Assembly (NCBI RefSeq): GCF_002434505.1
Contig: NZ_DJKE01000006.1
Span: 124,001 to 188,000 of the forward strand
Source of the DNA: Brevundimonas sp. UBA6550
GTDB lineage: Bacteria; Pseudomonadota; Alphaproteobacteria; Caulobacterales; Caulobacteraceae
DNA length: 64,000 nucleotides
Direction of reading: 5' to 3'
Shown piece after piece: positions 17,771-26,800 of the stretch; the first letter of the stretch is position 1; the number at the start of each line of letters is the position of its first letter. Position numbers and translations under genes: made by a program. A model generated the notes under the pieces. That model made no database searches. It saw only the letters and a list, made by a program, of their open reading frames with translations, and was not told the origin of the DNA.

Positions 17771-17797
17771 CCTTGCTGATCCTCAGGAGGATGCTGA
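17771..17797 (+). promoter_or_regulatory. ROSE-type RNA thermometer hairpin over the hsp20 ribosome site
   Basis: CUUGCU (17772-17777) can pair with AGGAGG (17785-17790) across a 7-base loop, giving the ROSE core UUGCU/AGGAG with its G-G opposition at the centre. AGGAGG is the Shine-Dalgarno site, 6 bases before the ATG at 17797. The leader back to about 17675 would hold the upstream ROSE stems. Confidence 0.65.
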
Positions 17798-18261
17798 TGC
17801 GTACCTATGATTTCTCGCCGCTGTACCGTTCGGCCGTCGGCTTCGACCGTCTGGCCAATCTGCTGGAAAGCGCCTCGCGCACCAGTTCGGAAGGCGGCTA
17901 TCCCCCCTACAATATCGAGACGACGGGCGAGAACGCCTATCGCATCGAAATCGCCGTCGCGGGCTTCACCACCGATGAACTGAACATCGAGGTGAAGGAG
18001 AACCTGCTGACCGTGACCGGCCGCAAGACCGCCAACGACGACGCCGCCCCGCAGAAGACCTATCTGCATCGCGGCTTGGCCGAGCGCGACTTCGAGCGCC
18101 GGTTCCAGCTGGCCGACTATGTCGTCGTCACCGACGCCAACCTGGTCAACGGCCTGCTGTCGATTTCGCTGAAGCGCGAACTGCCCGAGGCGCTGAAACC
18201 CCGCCGCGTCGAGATCGGCGCCGGCTCGCCCCTGATCGAGGGCAAGGCCGAGGCGGCCTGA
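17797..18261 (+). CDS. small heat-shock protein, Hsp20/IbpA type
   Basis: A 154-residue alpha-crystallin-domain chaperone that holds unfolding proteins for refolding. The N-terminus, [18 protein letters not shown], is typical of alphaproteobacterial IbpA/HspA. The crystallin core runs about residues 30-130 ([20 protein letters not shown]) and ends with [13 protein letters not shown]. The ATG at 17797 is chosen over 17773 because it keeps this N-terminus and has AGGAGG at 6 bases. Promoter and leader suggest dual heat control, transcriptional and translational. Confidence 0.95.
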   Translation: MRTYDFSPLYRSAVGFDRLANLLESASRTSSEGGYPPYNIETTGENAYRIEIAVAGFTTDELNIEVKENLLTVTGRKTANDDAAPQKTYLHRGLAERDFERRFQLADYVVVTDANLVNGLLSISLKRELPEALKPRRVEIGAGSPLIEGKAEAA

Positions 18262-18287
18262 GCCGTCTTTTAGACCGACTATGGAGA

Positions 18288-18315
18288 GGGCGGCGTTCGC
18301 GCCGCCCTTTTTCTT
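18288..18315 (+). terminator. Rho-independent terminator of hsp20
   Basis: GGGCGGCG (18288-18295), UUCG tetraloop and CGCCGCCC (18300-18307), then TTTTTCTT. It overlaps the last bases of convergent rppH. Confidence 0.9.
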
Positions 18316-18790
18316 ATGCGGCCAGATGGCTGAACGCAGCCACGACCTGTTCATAGGCCGGGCGTTTGAACGGCACGATCAGGTCGCACGCCTCCGACAG
18401 ATCGCCCCAGCGCCAGGCGTCGAACTCCACGTCCTTGTCGGCGGCCAGATCGATCTCGGTCTCCTCGCCGGTGAAGCGGAAGGCGAACCACTGCTGCTTC
18501 TGGCCCTTGAAGCCGCGCCAGGCCTTGGCGTTGTTCATCGCCTCGGGCGGAAAGTCGTAGCGGATCCAGTCCGCCGTCCGGTCCAGCAGCTCGACCGAGG
18601 TGACGCCCGTCTCCTCGTGCAGCTCGCGCCGCGCCGCCGCCTCCAAATCCTCGCCCTCGTCCACGCCGCCTTGCGGGAACTGCCAGTTATAGGGGCCGGG
18701 CGTGGCGTGGCGACGGCCATACCAGACGCGGCCGTCGCGATTGAACAGCACGACCCCGACATTGGGACGATAGGCGGAGAGATCGGTCAC
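18314..18790 (-). CDS. rppH: RNA pyrophosphohydrolase (Nudix)
   Basis: Removes pyrophosphate from 5'-triphosphate mRNA ends to start RNase E decay. The 158-residue product has the Nudix box beginning GGVDEGEDLEAAARREL with HEETGV at about residues 41-63, and the RppH opening YRPNVGVVLFNRDGRVWYG with WQFPQGG. The start is a GTG at 18790 overlapping the TAG of the gene upstream by one base, so translation is coupled. The same order after a YibQ-type gene is common in alphaproteobacteria. Confidence 0.93.
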   Translation of the reverse strand: MTDLSAYRPNVGVVLFNRDGRVWYGRRHATPGPYNWQFPQGGVDEGEDLEAAARRELHEETGVTSVELLDRTADWIRYDFPPEAMNNAKAWRGFKGQKQQWFAFRFTGEETEIDLAADKDVEFDAWRWGDLSEACDLIVPFKRPAYEQVVAAFSHLAA

Positions 18791-19983
18791 TAGCGGCCCG
18801 GCCGCATCGACATGGCCGAGGCGGGGGCCAGTTGCAGGCCGCGCTGCTCCAGGCCGGCCGTCCAGCGGGCGGCGGCCTCGACCGTTACCGGATAGCTGAA
18901 GCCGGTTCCCAGGGCCGAGCCGCGCAGCTTGGCCTGGGCCTCCAGCCCGTTCAGGGCGGCGATGATGGCGGCGGGGGACTGGGTGCGGTCGATGATGCGG
19001 TCGGCGCTGGCCCGCGACCAGGCGCCGGGGCGGCGCTGGAACGACCCGTCGTCCAGGAAGGCCACGCCCTTCTGGCGCAGCACCGTCAGGAAGGCGTTCA
19101 TGCCCGTGTCGGAGCTTGCGAAACGGTCGCCGAGATAGTTGGTCACGCCGAAATAGCCGGTCGCGCGGCTCAGCAGCCAATCCATCTTGGCCGCCACGTC
19201 GTCGGCGCCGCCGTCGGCCAGCAGTGTATAGGGGCCGGGATCGTTGTCGGGATAGCCGGTCGGCTCCATCGGCATTTCCAGCATGACCTCGTGGCCCTGC
19301 GCCCGCGCCTGGTCGATCCAGGATTGCAGATTGTCCGCATAGGGCACGAAGCTGAGCGTCACCTCGGGCGGCAGACGTTCGATGGCGGCGCGGGTCGTCA
19401 CCGCGTTCAGCCCCAACCCGCCCACGATCAGGGCCACGCGCGGCTTGCCGTTCGGACGGAACGGCCGGGCGTAGGCCTGGGCCGGCACGCGGCCGTCCGG
19501 CGCGATCATCGGCAGGGGACCGTTCGATCCGGGCTGGGACAGGCCCGCGATCGGCGCCTTCACCAAGGGCGAGGCGGCATGGACCGGCGCCGTATAGGCC
19601 GGCGGCGCGGACCCCGACACGCTGCCGCCGTCCGGCAGGGTGATGACCGCCTCGCCGTTCGCCGCCGGATCGCCGCCGCCCGCCAGATTCTGATAAAGCC
19701 CCATCGCCCCCATCGAGAAGGCCTCGAACCCGCTGGGGGCCGGGGCGGCGGGGGCGGGCTTGTCGCGCTCCAGCGCCACATGGGCCGAGGGCGCGCCCGC
19801 ATTGGGGTCGCCCAGCACGGTCAGGAACAGGGCGCCGGCGCCCAGAAGCAGCAGACCCGCAAGGCCCGCCGCGACCGGCGGCTTCCTCAGCGCATCGACG
19901 ACGGGCTTGAGCCCAGCGCCGTCCCTGACGCGCGGAGCGGCTCCGGCGGCGGCGGCGAGGGCGGACTGGCGTTTTGCGAACAT
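18790..19983 (-). CDS. divergent polysaccharide deacetylase family protein (YibQ-like)
   Basis: A 397-residue protein with an N-terminal cytoplasmic segment, one membrane anchor (about residues 38-60, AGLAGLLLLGAGALFLTVLG), a Pro/Ala/Gly linker and a NodB-like divergent polysaccharide deacetylase domain from about 185 (PRVALIVGGLGLN, LSFVPYADNLQSW, GHEVMLEMPMEP, VAFLDDGSF). The catalytic activity of this family is unproven. The ATG at 19983 is chosen; an in-frame GTG lies two codons upstream. The gene is coupled to rppH and divergent from ppc. Confidence 0.85.
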   Translation of the reverse strand: MFAKRQSALAAAAGAAPRVRDGAGLKPVVDALRKPPVAAGLAGLLLLGAGALFLTVLGDPNAGAPSAHVALERDKPAPAAPAPSGFEAFSMGAMGLYQNLAGGGDPAANGEAVITLPDGGSVSGSAPPAYTAPVHAASPLVKAPIAGLSQPGSNGPLPMIAPDGRVPAQAYARPFRPNGKPRVALIVGGLGLNAVTTRAAIERLPPEVTLSFVPYADNLQSWIDQARAQGHEVMLEMPMEPTGYPDNDPGPYTLLADGGADDVAAKMDWLLSRATGYFGVTNYLGDRFASSDTGMNAFLTVLRQKGVAFLDDGSFQRRPGAWSRASADRIIDRTQSPAAIIAALNGLEAQAKLRGSALGTGFSYPVTVEAAARWTAGLEQRGLQLAPASAMSMRPGR

Positions 19984-20165
19984 GGGCACGGGCGGGACCG
20001 ATCTGGACTCCTACGCCCCATCATCGCCGCGCGCCGGTTAAGAAACCCTAACGGCCGGTTCACCATGATCGCACGGTTTTGGCCTTTGACACGGTTCGTG
20101 CGTTGACGCGGCGGTTTGGCATACGTCACATGCGCATCTCCCCGTCAAAGCCCTGGACTGAAGCA

Positions 20166-22865
20166 ATGATGAGCCCTGCCGCCGACGACGCCCTGCGCGA
20201 CGAAGTCCGTCTGCTGGGGGGCATTCTGGGCGACATCATCCGCCAGGAAGGCGGACAGGCCCTGTTCGATCACGTCGAGGCGGTGCGCCAGGCCTCCATC
20301 GCCTATCACCGCGATCCCGCCTCCCATCCGGCCAAGCGGCTGGAGAAGCTGCTGACCGCAATGACGGTGGACCAGGCGGCGGGCCTGGCCCACGGCTTTG
20401 CGTTGTTCTCGCTTCTGGCCAATATCGCCGAGGACCGCTCGACCCGCCGGCGCGCGCAGGATCAGGCCGAGGCCGGCGCCCGGCCCGACACGCCCGAAGG
20501 CGCGCTGAAGCGTCTGGCGGATCAGGGCGTGGGCCAGGCGGCCGTGCGCGCCCTGCTGGACCAGTCGCTGATCTCGCCCGTCCTGACCGCCCACCCGTCG
20601 GAGGTGCGGCGCAAGAGCGTCATCGACCGGATCGCCGCCATCACCGACATACTGGACGCCTGCGACAAGGCCGGCGACGCCTGCACCCCGGCCGCCGTGT
20701 CCGAACCGCTGCGCCGCCAGATCGTCATCCTGTGGGCCACCCGCCTGGTCCGCACCCAGGGGCTGGTGGTGCAGGACGAGATCGACACCGTCGTCTCCTT
20801 CCTGGACCGCATCTTCCTGCATGTCGCGCCCAGGCAGTTGGCGGCGTGGCGGCGTCTGCTGGACGCGCCGGACCTTCAACCCTTCATGCGGGTCGGCACC
20901 TGGGTCGGGGGCGACCGCGACGGCAATCCGAACGTGGACGCCACGGTCATGGCCGCCGCCTTCCGCACCCAGGCGCGGGCCGTGCTGACCTTCTATCTGG
21001 ACGAGGTTCACGCCCTGGGCGCCGAGCTCAGCCTGGCCGCCGAACTGGCCCAGGTGTCGCCCGAGCTTCAGGCCCTGGCCGACGCCGCGCGCGACCCCTC
21101 GCCCCACCGGGCGGACGAACCCTATCGCCGCGCCCTGACCGGCGTCTATGCGCGCCTGGCCGCCACGCACCAGACGCTGGGCGACGCCCCCGCGCCGCGC
21201 CGCGCCGCCGTCGAGGCCGAGCCCTATCCCGGCCCCGACGCCTTCGAGGCCGATCTGAAGACCCTGCACGACAGCCTGGTGTCGCACCACGGCGGCGTCT
21301 TCGCCGACGACCGGCTCAGCGACCTGATCACGGCGGTCGAGGTGTTCGGCTTCCACATGGCGACCCTGGACATGCGCCAGAACGCCGATGTGCATGAGCG
21401 CGTCGTCGCCGACCTGCTGAAGGTCGCCGGCGTCGAACTCGACTATCTGGCGTTGGACGAGGAGGGGCGTCTGAAAGTCCTGGCCGACGAACTGGCGTCG
21501 TCGCGCCTGCTGTTCAGCCCCTATGCCGACTACGAGCCGGAAACCCTGAAGGAGCGCGCCATCCTGCAGGCGGCCGCGACCGCGCTCGCCGCCTTCGGGC
21601 CTCAGGCGATCCGCACCCATATCGTGTCCAAGACCGATGCGGCCTCGGACCTGCTGGAGGTCTATCTGCTGTTGAAGGAGGTCGGGCTGTATCGGCCCGA
21701 GGACCCCGCCGCCTGCCCCATCCAGGCCGCGCCCCTGTTCGAGACCATCGAGGACCTGCGCGCCGCCCGCCCGACGCTGGAGCGTCTGCTTCAGGAACCG
21801 TCCGCCCTCGCCGTCGCCAAGGCGCGCGGGGTGCAGGAGGTGATGATCGGCTACTCGGACTCCAACAAGGACGGCTCCTACCTGACCTCGGGCTGGGAGC
21901 TGCACGAGGCGTCGCGCGCCCTGGTCGAGGTGACGCAGAACCATGACCTGAAGCTGCAACTGTTCCACGGGCGCGGCGGCACGGTCGGTCGCGGCGGCGG
22001 CTCGGCCTTCGCCGGCGTCCTGGCCCAGCCGGAAGGCACGGTTCAGGGCCGCATCCGCACCACCGAACAGGGCGAAGTCATCGCCAACAAATACGGCGAG
22101 CCGGAAATCGCCCTGCGCAATCTGGACGCCCTGACCTGCGGCGCCGTCCTGGCCTCGCTGGGCCAGGGGACGGACCACGCCTTCACCGCCGAACATGGCG
22201 CAACCCTGTCGGACCTGTCGGCCCGGTCGATGGCCGCCTATCGCAAGCTGGTCTATGAGACGGACGGCTTCGTCGACTATTACCGCGCCGCCACCCCCAT
22301 CGCCGAGATCGCCGATCTGAAGATCGGCTCGCGCCCGTCGTCGCGCACCGCCTCGACCCGGATCGAGGATTTGCGCGCCATTCCCTGGGTGTTCAGCTGG
22401 TCGCAGAGCCGGGTCATGCTGCCCGGCTGGTTCGGCTTCGGCTCGGCGGTTCAGGGCTGCGACATGGGCGAGCTGAAGGCGATGGCCGAGGCCTGGCCCT
22501 TCTTCAAGACCCTGGTCCAGAACATGGAGATGGTCATGGCCAAGTCGGACATGACCATCGCCCGGCGCTACGCCACCCTGGTCCCGGACGCCTCGCTGGC
22601 GGCCTCCATCTATGGCGAGATCCGCGCCGAATGGGACCGTACCCACGACGCCATCCTGGCCATCACAGGCCACGATCAGCTGCTGGGCGGCCAGCCCGAG
22701 CTGGACCGGCTGATCCGTCTGCGGATGCCCTATGTCGAGCCGCTGAACCACGTCCAGATCGAACTGATCCGCCGCCGCCGCGCCGGCGACGACGACCCCC
22801 GCGTCCGCGAAGGCATTCTCTTGGCCATCAACGGCGTGGCGGCGGGTTTGAGGAACAGCGGGTAA
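20166..22865 (+). CDS. ppc: phosphoenolpyruvate carboxylase
   Basis: Anaplerotic enzyme fixing bicarbonate on PEP to make oxaloacetate. The product is 899 residues, the normal size. Diagnostic motifs are VLTAHPSEVRRKS, GGDRDGNPNVD, GYSDSNKDGSYL, LFHGRGGTVGRGGG and QGEVIANKYG, and the C-terminus ends NGVAAGLRNSG as is usual. The start is uncertain: ATG at 20166 or 20169, with a possible earlier one at 20130; none has a strong ribosome site. Confidence 0.96.
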   Translation: MMSPAADDALRDEVRLLGGILGDIIRQEGGQALFDHVEAVRQASIAYHRDPASHPAKRLEKLLTAMTVDQAAGLAHGFALFSLLANIAEDRSTRRRAQDQAEAGARPDTPEGALKRLADQGVGQAAVRALLDQSLISPVLTAHPSEVRRKSVIDRIAAITDILDACDKAGDACTPAAVSEPLRRQIVILWATRLVRTQGLVVQDEIDTVVSFLDRIFLHVAPRQLAAWRRLLDAPDLQPFMRVGTWVGGDRDGNPNVDATVMAAAFRTQARAVLTFYLDEVHALGAELSLAAELAQVSPELQALADAARDPSPHRADEPYRRALTGVYARLAATHQTLGDAPAPRRAAVEAEPYPGPDAFEADLKTLHDSLVSHHGGVFADDRLSDLITAVEVFGFHMATLDMRQNADVHERVVADLLKVAGVELDYLALDEEGRLKVLADELASSRLLFSPYADYEPETLKERAILQAAATALAAFGPQAIRTHIVSKTDAASDLLEVYLLLKEVGLYRPEDPAACPIQAAPLFETIEDLRAARPTLERLLQEPSALAVAKARGVQEVMIGYSDSNKDGSYLTSGWELHEASRALVEVTQNHDLKLQLFHGRGGTVGRGGGSAFAGVLAQPEGTVQGRIRTTEQGEVIANKYGEPEIALRNLDALTCGAVLASLGQGTDHAFTAEHGATLSDLSARSMAAYRKLVYETDGFVDYYRAATPIAEIADLKIGSRPSSRTASTRIEDLRAIPWVFSWSQSRVMLPGWFGFGSAVQGCDMGELKAMAEAWPFFKTLVQNMEMVMAKSDMTIARRYATLVPDASLAASIYGEIRAEWDRTHDAILAITGHDQLLGGQPELDRLIRLRMPYVEPLNHVQIELIRRRRAGDDDPRVREGILLAINGVAAGLRNSG

Positions 22866-22891
22866 GGCCCGCGCCGCCGCCGTCGCCCCTC

Positions 22892-22922
22892 CGTCATCCT
22901 CGGGTCAAGTCCGAGGATGACG
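22892..22922. repeat. short GTCATCC-type intergenic palindrome
   Basis: CGTCATCCTCGG (22892-22903) is a perfect inverted repeat of CCGAGGATGACG (22911-22922) with a 7-base loop. It is between convergent ppc and corA and may also serve as a bidirectional stem. It belongs to the same family as 3171-3201. Confidence 0.8.
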
Positions 22923-22933
22923 GCGATTATGGG

Positions 22934-23899
22934 CTACAGCCACTTCGTCTTCTTGAACGTGATGAACAGGCCCGTGCAGATGGACGCCATCAGGGCCAGC
23001 GCGGCGAGGTAGCCATAGCGCCAGTGCAGTTCGGGCATGAACTCGAAATTCATGCCGTAGATTCCGGCGATGGCGGTCGGCACCGCCAGCAGCGCGGCCC
23101 AGGAGGCCAGCTTGCGGGTGATGACGCCCTGGCGCTGCTGCTCCAGCAGATTGGCGACCTCGAACACCGACGACAGAATGTCGTTCAGCCCGCCCAGCCG
23201 GCTGGCGACGCGGCGCACATGGTCGCCGACGTCGCGGAAATAGAGGCGCACGTCCGGGTCGATGCAGGGCATGTCCAGCGACTGCAGCCGCCCGACCACC
23301 TCCTCCATCGGCCCCAGGATGCGGCGGAACTTCAACAGTTCACGGCGCAGGGTGAACAGGCGCCGAATCTCGACCCGCGACAGAAAGGCGTCCAGCGTCC
23401 GCTGCTCCATCTCCAGAACGCTGTCCTCGGCGTCGTCGACGATGGGGGCGTAGGCGTCGACGATGAAGTCCAGAATGCCGTGCAGGACGAAATCCGGCCC
23501 CTTCTTCAGCTGCAGCGGCGAGGCCTCCAGCTGCGCCCGCAGCAGATTGTGCGACCGCGCCGAGCCGTGACGGATGCTGACCACATGGTCGTCGCCGACG
23601 AAGACATGGGTTTCGCCATAGGCGATGCGGTCGTCGATCTTCAACGCCGTGCGCGCCACCACGAACAGTTCGCGGCCATAGACCTCGACCTTGGGCATCT
23701 GGTGCGCGGCCAGGGCGTCCTCGACCGCCAGGGGATGCAGCTTGAACCGCTGGACCAGGACGTCGATCTCGGCGTCGGTCGGATCGACCAGACCGACCCA
23801 GACGAACTCGTCGCCCGCCAGCGCCAGCCCCTCGGCCGTCAGCGGCGCCTCGCGCACGCGCTGGCCGTCACGATAGACATAAGAGGCGACGACCGGCAT
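22934..23899 (-). CDS. corA: CorA-family magnesium/divalent cation transporter
   Basis: A 321-residue CorA. The large cytoplasmic N-domain is followed by two C-terminal membrane helices joined by the signature YGMNFEFMP; the last residues (FKKTKWL) are basic. VGDDHVVSIRHG and a helical stretch with FRRILGPMEEVVGRL are also typical. Substrate could be Mg, Co or Ni/Zn (ZntB branch); GMN and MPE-like residues favour CorA. The ATG at 23899 (MPVVASYVYRDG) gives the family N-terminus. Confidence 0.9.
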   Translation of the reverse strand: MPVVASYVYRDGQRVREAPLTAEGLALAGDEFVWVGLVDPTDAEIDVLVQRFKLHPLAVEDALAAHQMPKVEVYGRELFVVARTALKIDDRIAYGETHVFVGDDHVVSIRHGSARSHNLLRAQLEASPLQLKKGPDFVLHGILDFIVDAYAPIVDDAEDSVLEMEQRTLDAFLSRVEIRRLFTLRRELLKFRRILGPMEEVVGRLQSLDMPCIDPDVRLYFRDVGDHVRRVASRLGGLNDILSSVFEVANLLEQQRQGVITRKLASWAALLAVPTAIAGIYGMNFEFMPELHWRYGYLAALALMASICTGLFITFKKTKWL

Positions 23900-24126
23900 G
23901 GACGCTCCGTAGGTGATCCGCCTCAGACTTAGAGCGTGCGGCGGCGGAGTTGAAGCGCCCGCATCGCCCCGACGCGCGGCTGGCGGCTGCAACCTGACCG
24001 AAATGTCATGACGCCGAATTATGAATGCGCCGTCTTTCGGCCTCGGAAGCTTCGCCGTTTCGATCCGATCCAGCGTCACCGTTCCCTGCCCCGGACGACA
24101 AGGGGCGGAAAAATGGAAATAGGATC

Positions 24127-24414
24127 ATGTTCAGCATCGCCTCTCTGACGACCGCCGCTGTCCTCGCCGCAGGCTCGGCCGCCGCCGCCCCGATCGAAGC
24201 CCGCATCCCCTATGGCGACCTCGACCTGTCGAGCCGCGCGGGCGCGACGGCGTTCGACACCCGCGTCCAGCGCGTCGCGCGGACGCTCTGCACCGGTCGA
24301 CAGCCCGTCGAACGGCTAAGCTGCATGGACAAGGTGCGGGACGAAGCCCTGTCGCTTCTGCCCGACCGCGCCCGGACCGACTATGCGCGCGGCCGCGTCG
24401 CCTTCGACGCCTGA
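24127..24414 (+). CDS. UrcA-family exported protein
   Basis: A 95-residue product with a signal peptide (about 1-20, ending SAAAAP) and the UrcA pattern IPYGDLDLSSRAGATAFDTR, then a helix with CTGRQP...LSCMDKVRDEAL carrying two cysteines that could form a disulfide. The family is typical of Caulobacterales and Sphingomonadales; the function is unknown. The ATG at 24127 follows an AGGAT site and starts the signal peptide. Confidence 0.82.
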   Translation: MFSIASLTTAAVLAAGSAAAAPIEARIPYGDLDLSSRAGATAFDTRVQRVARTLCTGRQPVERLSCMDKVRDEALSLLPDRARTDYARGRVAFDA

Positions 24415-24421
24415 AACGAAA

Positions 24422-24453
24422 GGACGCCGCCGGACGGATCGTCCGACGGCGTC
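24422..24453. terminator. strong hairpin between urcA-type gene and M3 peptidase
   Basis: GGACGCCGCCGGACG pairs with CGTCCGACGGCGTCC across three bases, with one mismatch. On the minus strand it is followed by TTTCGTTT, so it probably ends the convergent M3 peptidase transcript and may serve both directions. Confidence 0.55.
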
Positions 24454-24495
24454 CCATTCATGACGCTGAAAACCGCCTGAAGGGCGGCGCCCCCA

Positions 24496-26679
24496 TCAGG
24501 AAACGGGGAAGCCGCGCACCTTCAGCAGGGCCGCCACGTCCGGGTCGCGACCGCGGAAGGCGCGATAGGCTTCGGCGCGGTCGGTGGTGTTGCCGGGCGC
24601 CAGCATGATCGACTTGAAGCGGCCGGCGATGTCCGGGTTGAACACGTCGCCCGACTCTTCGAAATAGGCCCAGGTGTCGGCGTCCATCGTCTCGGACCAC
24701 AGATAGCTGTAGTAGCCCGCCGAATAGGCGTCGGACGTGAACAGGTGATTGAACTGCGGCAGGCGGTGCCGCATCACGATCTCCTTGGGCATGCCGATGC
24801 GCGCCAGGCTGGCCTTTTCGAAGGCGTCGATGTCGGTCGGCGGCACGGCCTGGGTGTGCAGGTCCATGTCCACGATGGCCGAGGACAGATAGCTGACCGT
24901 CGCATAGCCCTGATTGAAGGTGGCGGCGGCCTCGATCTTGTCCACCAGCGCCTGCGGCATGGCCTGGCCCGTCTGATAGTGTTTCAGATAGCCGTCCAGG
25001 ATCGGGCGGCTCAGCACCCAGTGCTCGTGCACCTGCGACGGATATTCCACGAAGTCGCGCGGCGTGTTGCCGAACGACGGATAGGTCACCACCGACGAGA
25101 AATAGTGCAGGGTGTGGCCGAACTCATGGAACAGGGTCTCGGCGTCGTCCAGCGAGATCAGGACGGGCTCGCCCGGCTCCGGCTTGGTGAAGTTGTTGTT
25201 GTTCGAGCCCAGGATGATCTTGGAGCCGTCCAGCTGCGAGAACGAGCGATAGGTGGTCATCCAGGCGCCCGAACGCTTGCCCGGACGGGCGTAGTCGTCG
25301 GTGTAATACAGGCCGATCAGCTTGCCGGTGGCCTTGTCGTGCAGCTCATAGACCTCGACGTCCGGCTCGAAGGTCGGGACCGAACCCTTGGGCAGTTTGG
25401 TGAACTTGAAGCCGTACAGACGCTCGGCCATGGCGAAGGAGCCGGCGCGGACCGCGTTCAGCTCGAAATACGGCTTCAGCTGGTTCTGATCCAGGTCGTA
25501 CTTTGCCTTGCGGACCTTCTCGGCGAAGTAGAGATAGTCCCACGGCTCGATGTCGAAACCGGCGATCGCCTTCATGTCGGCGACCTCCTCGGCGACGCGG
25601 GCCTTGGCCGGCGCCCAGACGCGGTTCATCAGGGCCTCGGCCGCCGCCGGCGTCTTGGCCATGGTGTCCTGCATCCGCAGTTCGGCGTGGTTGCGATAGC
25701 CCAGGAGCTTGGCGCGCTGATCGCGCAGCTTCACGATCTCGGCGATGGTGGAGTTGGTGTCGTTGGCGTCGCCGTTGTCGCCGCGATTGACGAACTTCTT
25801 CCAGACCTGTTCGCGCAGGGCCCGGTCGTCGGCGAAGGTCAGGAAGGGATCGACCGCCGAACGGGTGTTCAGGATGGCCCAGCCCTGGAGGTTGCGGCTG
25901 CGCGCCGCGCCGGCGGCGGCGGCCTTGTTGGACTCGGGCAGACCCGCCAGGCCCGCCTCGTTCGGGATCACGGTCCAGGCGTTCTCGTCGGCGACGACCT
26001 TCTGGCCGAAGCGGGTGAAGGCGTTGGAGAGGGCGGTGTTGATCCGGCCCAGTTCGGCCTTGCCGGCCGCGTCCAGATTGGCGCCCGAACGGATGAAGGC
26101 GTCGCGACGGCGCTCGGCCAGACGCTTCTGCTGGGCGCTCAGGCCCGCCGCGTCGGCGGTGTCGGCGACCGTCTTGACCCGCTGGAACAGCTTTTCGTTG
26201 AAGGTGATCTCGTCAGAGGCGGCCGACAGCAGGGGCGACAGTTCGGTGTCGACCGCGTCATAGGCTTCGCCGCCGATGTTGGAGGTCATGACGCCATAGA
26301 TGTTGGACGCCCGGTCCAGCGGCTCTCCAGCTAGCTCCAGCGCCGCCATGGTGTTGGCGAAGGTCGGGGCCTCGGGGTTGTCGGCGATGGCGGCGATGTC
26401 GGCGCGTTGCAGTTCGATGCCTTCCAGCATGGCCTCGCGCAGCTTGGCCGGCGTCACCTTGTCGAAGGGCGGCACGCCGTCGTACTTGCCGGTCCAGACC
26501 TGCAGCAGCTCGGCGCGCGGCGCCTGGGCGGGCAGGACGGCGCGGGCGATGCGCGCTTCCTCGGCGACGCTGGCGGCCGACGGCGCGGCGGCGGACCCGC
26601 CAGAGGCGGCGCCGGTGGAGGCGCAGGCCGACAGGGCCATCAGGCTGCCGCCCGCGATGAGAAGCTGGCGTCTATGCAT
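24496..26679 (-). CDS. dcp: M3-family peptidyl-dipeptidase, exported lipoprotein
   Basis: A 727-residue zinc peptidase of the thimet/Dcp family. The zinc site is LFHEFGHTLHY (HExxH) with the downstream glutamate region. An N-terminal motif with two arginines (HRRQLLIAGG) and lipobox LSAC indicates export and lipidation, possibly by Tat. The family cuts dipeptides from C-termini of short peptides. The ATG at 26679 begins the signal; upstream in-frame codons to 26769 lack any family resemblance. It is divergent from murI. Confidence 0.92.
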   Translation of the reverse strand: MHRRQLLIAGGSLMALSACASTGAASGGSAAAPSAASVAEEARIARAVLPAQAPRAELLQVWTGKYDGVPPFDKVTPAKLREAMLEGIELQRADIAAIADNPEAPTFANTMAALELAGEPLDRASNIYGVMTSNIGGEAYDAVDTELSPLLSAASDEITFNEKLFQRVKTVADTADAAGLSAQQKRLAERRRDAFIRSGANLDAAGKAELGRINTALSNAFTRFGQKVVADENAWTVIPNEAGLAGLPESNKAAAAGAARSRNLQGWAILNTRSAVDPFLTFADDRALREQVWKKFVNRGDNGDANDTNSTIAEIVKLRDQRAKLLGYRNHAELRMQDTMAKTPAAAEALMNRVWAPAKARVAEEVADMKAIAGFDIEPWDYLYFAEKVRKAKYDLDQNQLKPYFELNAVRAGSFAMAERLYGFKFTKLPKGSVPTFEPDVEVYELHDKATGKLIGLYYTDDYARPGKRSGAWMTTYRSFSQLDGSKIILGSNNNNFTKPEPGEPVLISLDDAETLFHEFGHTLHYFSSVVTYPSFGNTPRDFVEYPSQVHEHWVLSRPILDGYLKHYQTGQAMPQALVDKIEAAATFNQGYATVSYLSSAIVDMDLHTQAVPPTDIDAFEKASLARIGMPKEIVMRHRLPQFNHLFTSDAYSAGYYSYLWSETMDADTWAYFEESGDVFNPDIAGRFKSIMLAPGNTTDRAEAYRAFRGRDPDVAALLKVRGFPVS

Positions 26680-26800
26680 GGAATGCTCCGAAAGAAGATC
26701 ATGGTCGGTCACACACTTAGGCGCACGAAACGCCCCCGTCACCTGATGGCGGCGTAATCTTCGCTCCAATCCGGTTGGATACGTCGTCGCACTGTTCTAA

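Noticed and set aside
20038..20052. possible CtrA box (TTAA...CTAAC) between the YibQ-like gene and ppc
   Set aside because: The second half-site is CTAAC at a spacing of 6, not TTAA at 7; too weak beside the perfect site at 49912.
20145..22751. 868-codon open frame opposite ppc
   Set aside because: It lies wholly within ppc on the other strand and its product has no recognisable motif; it is a codon-bias shadow.
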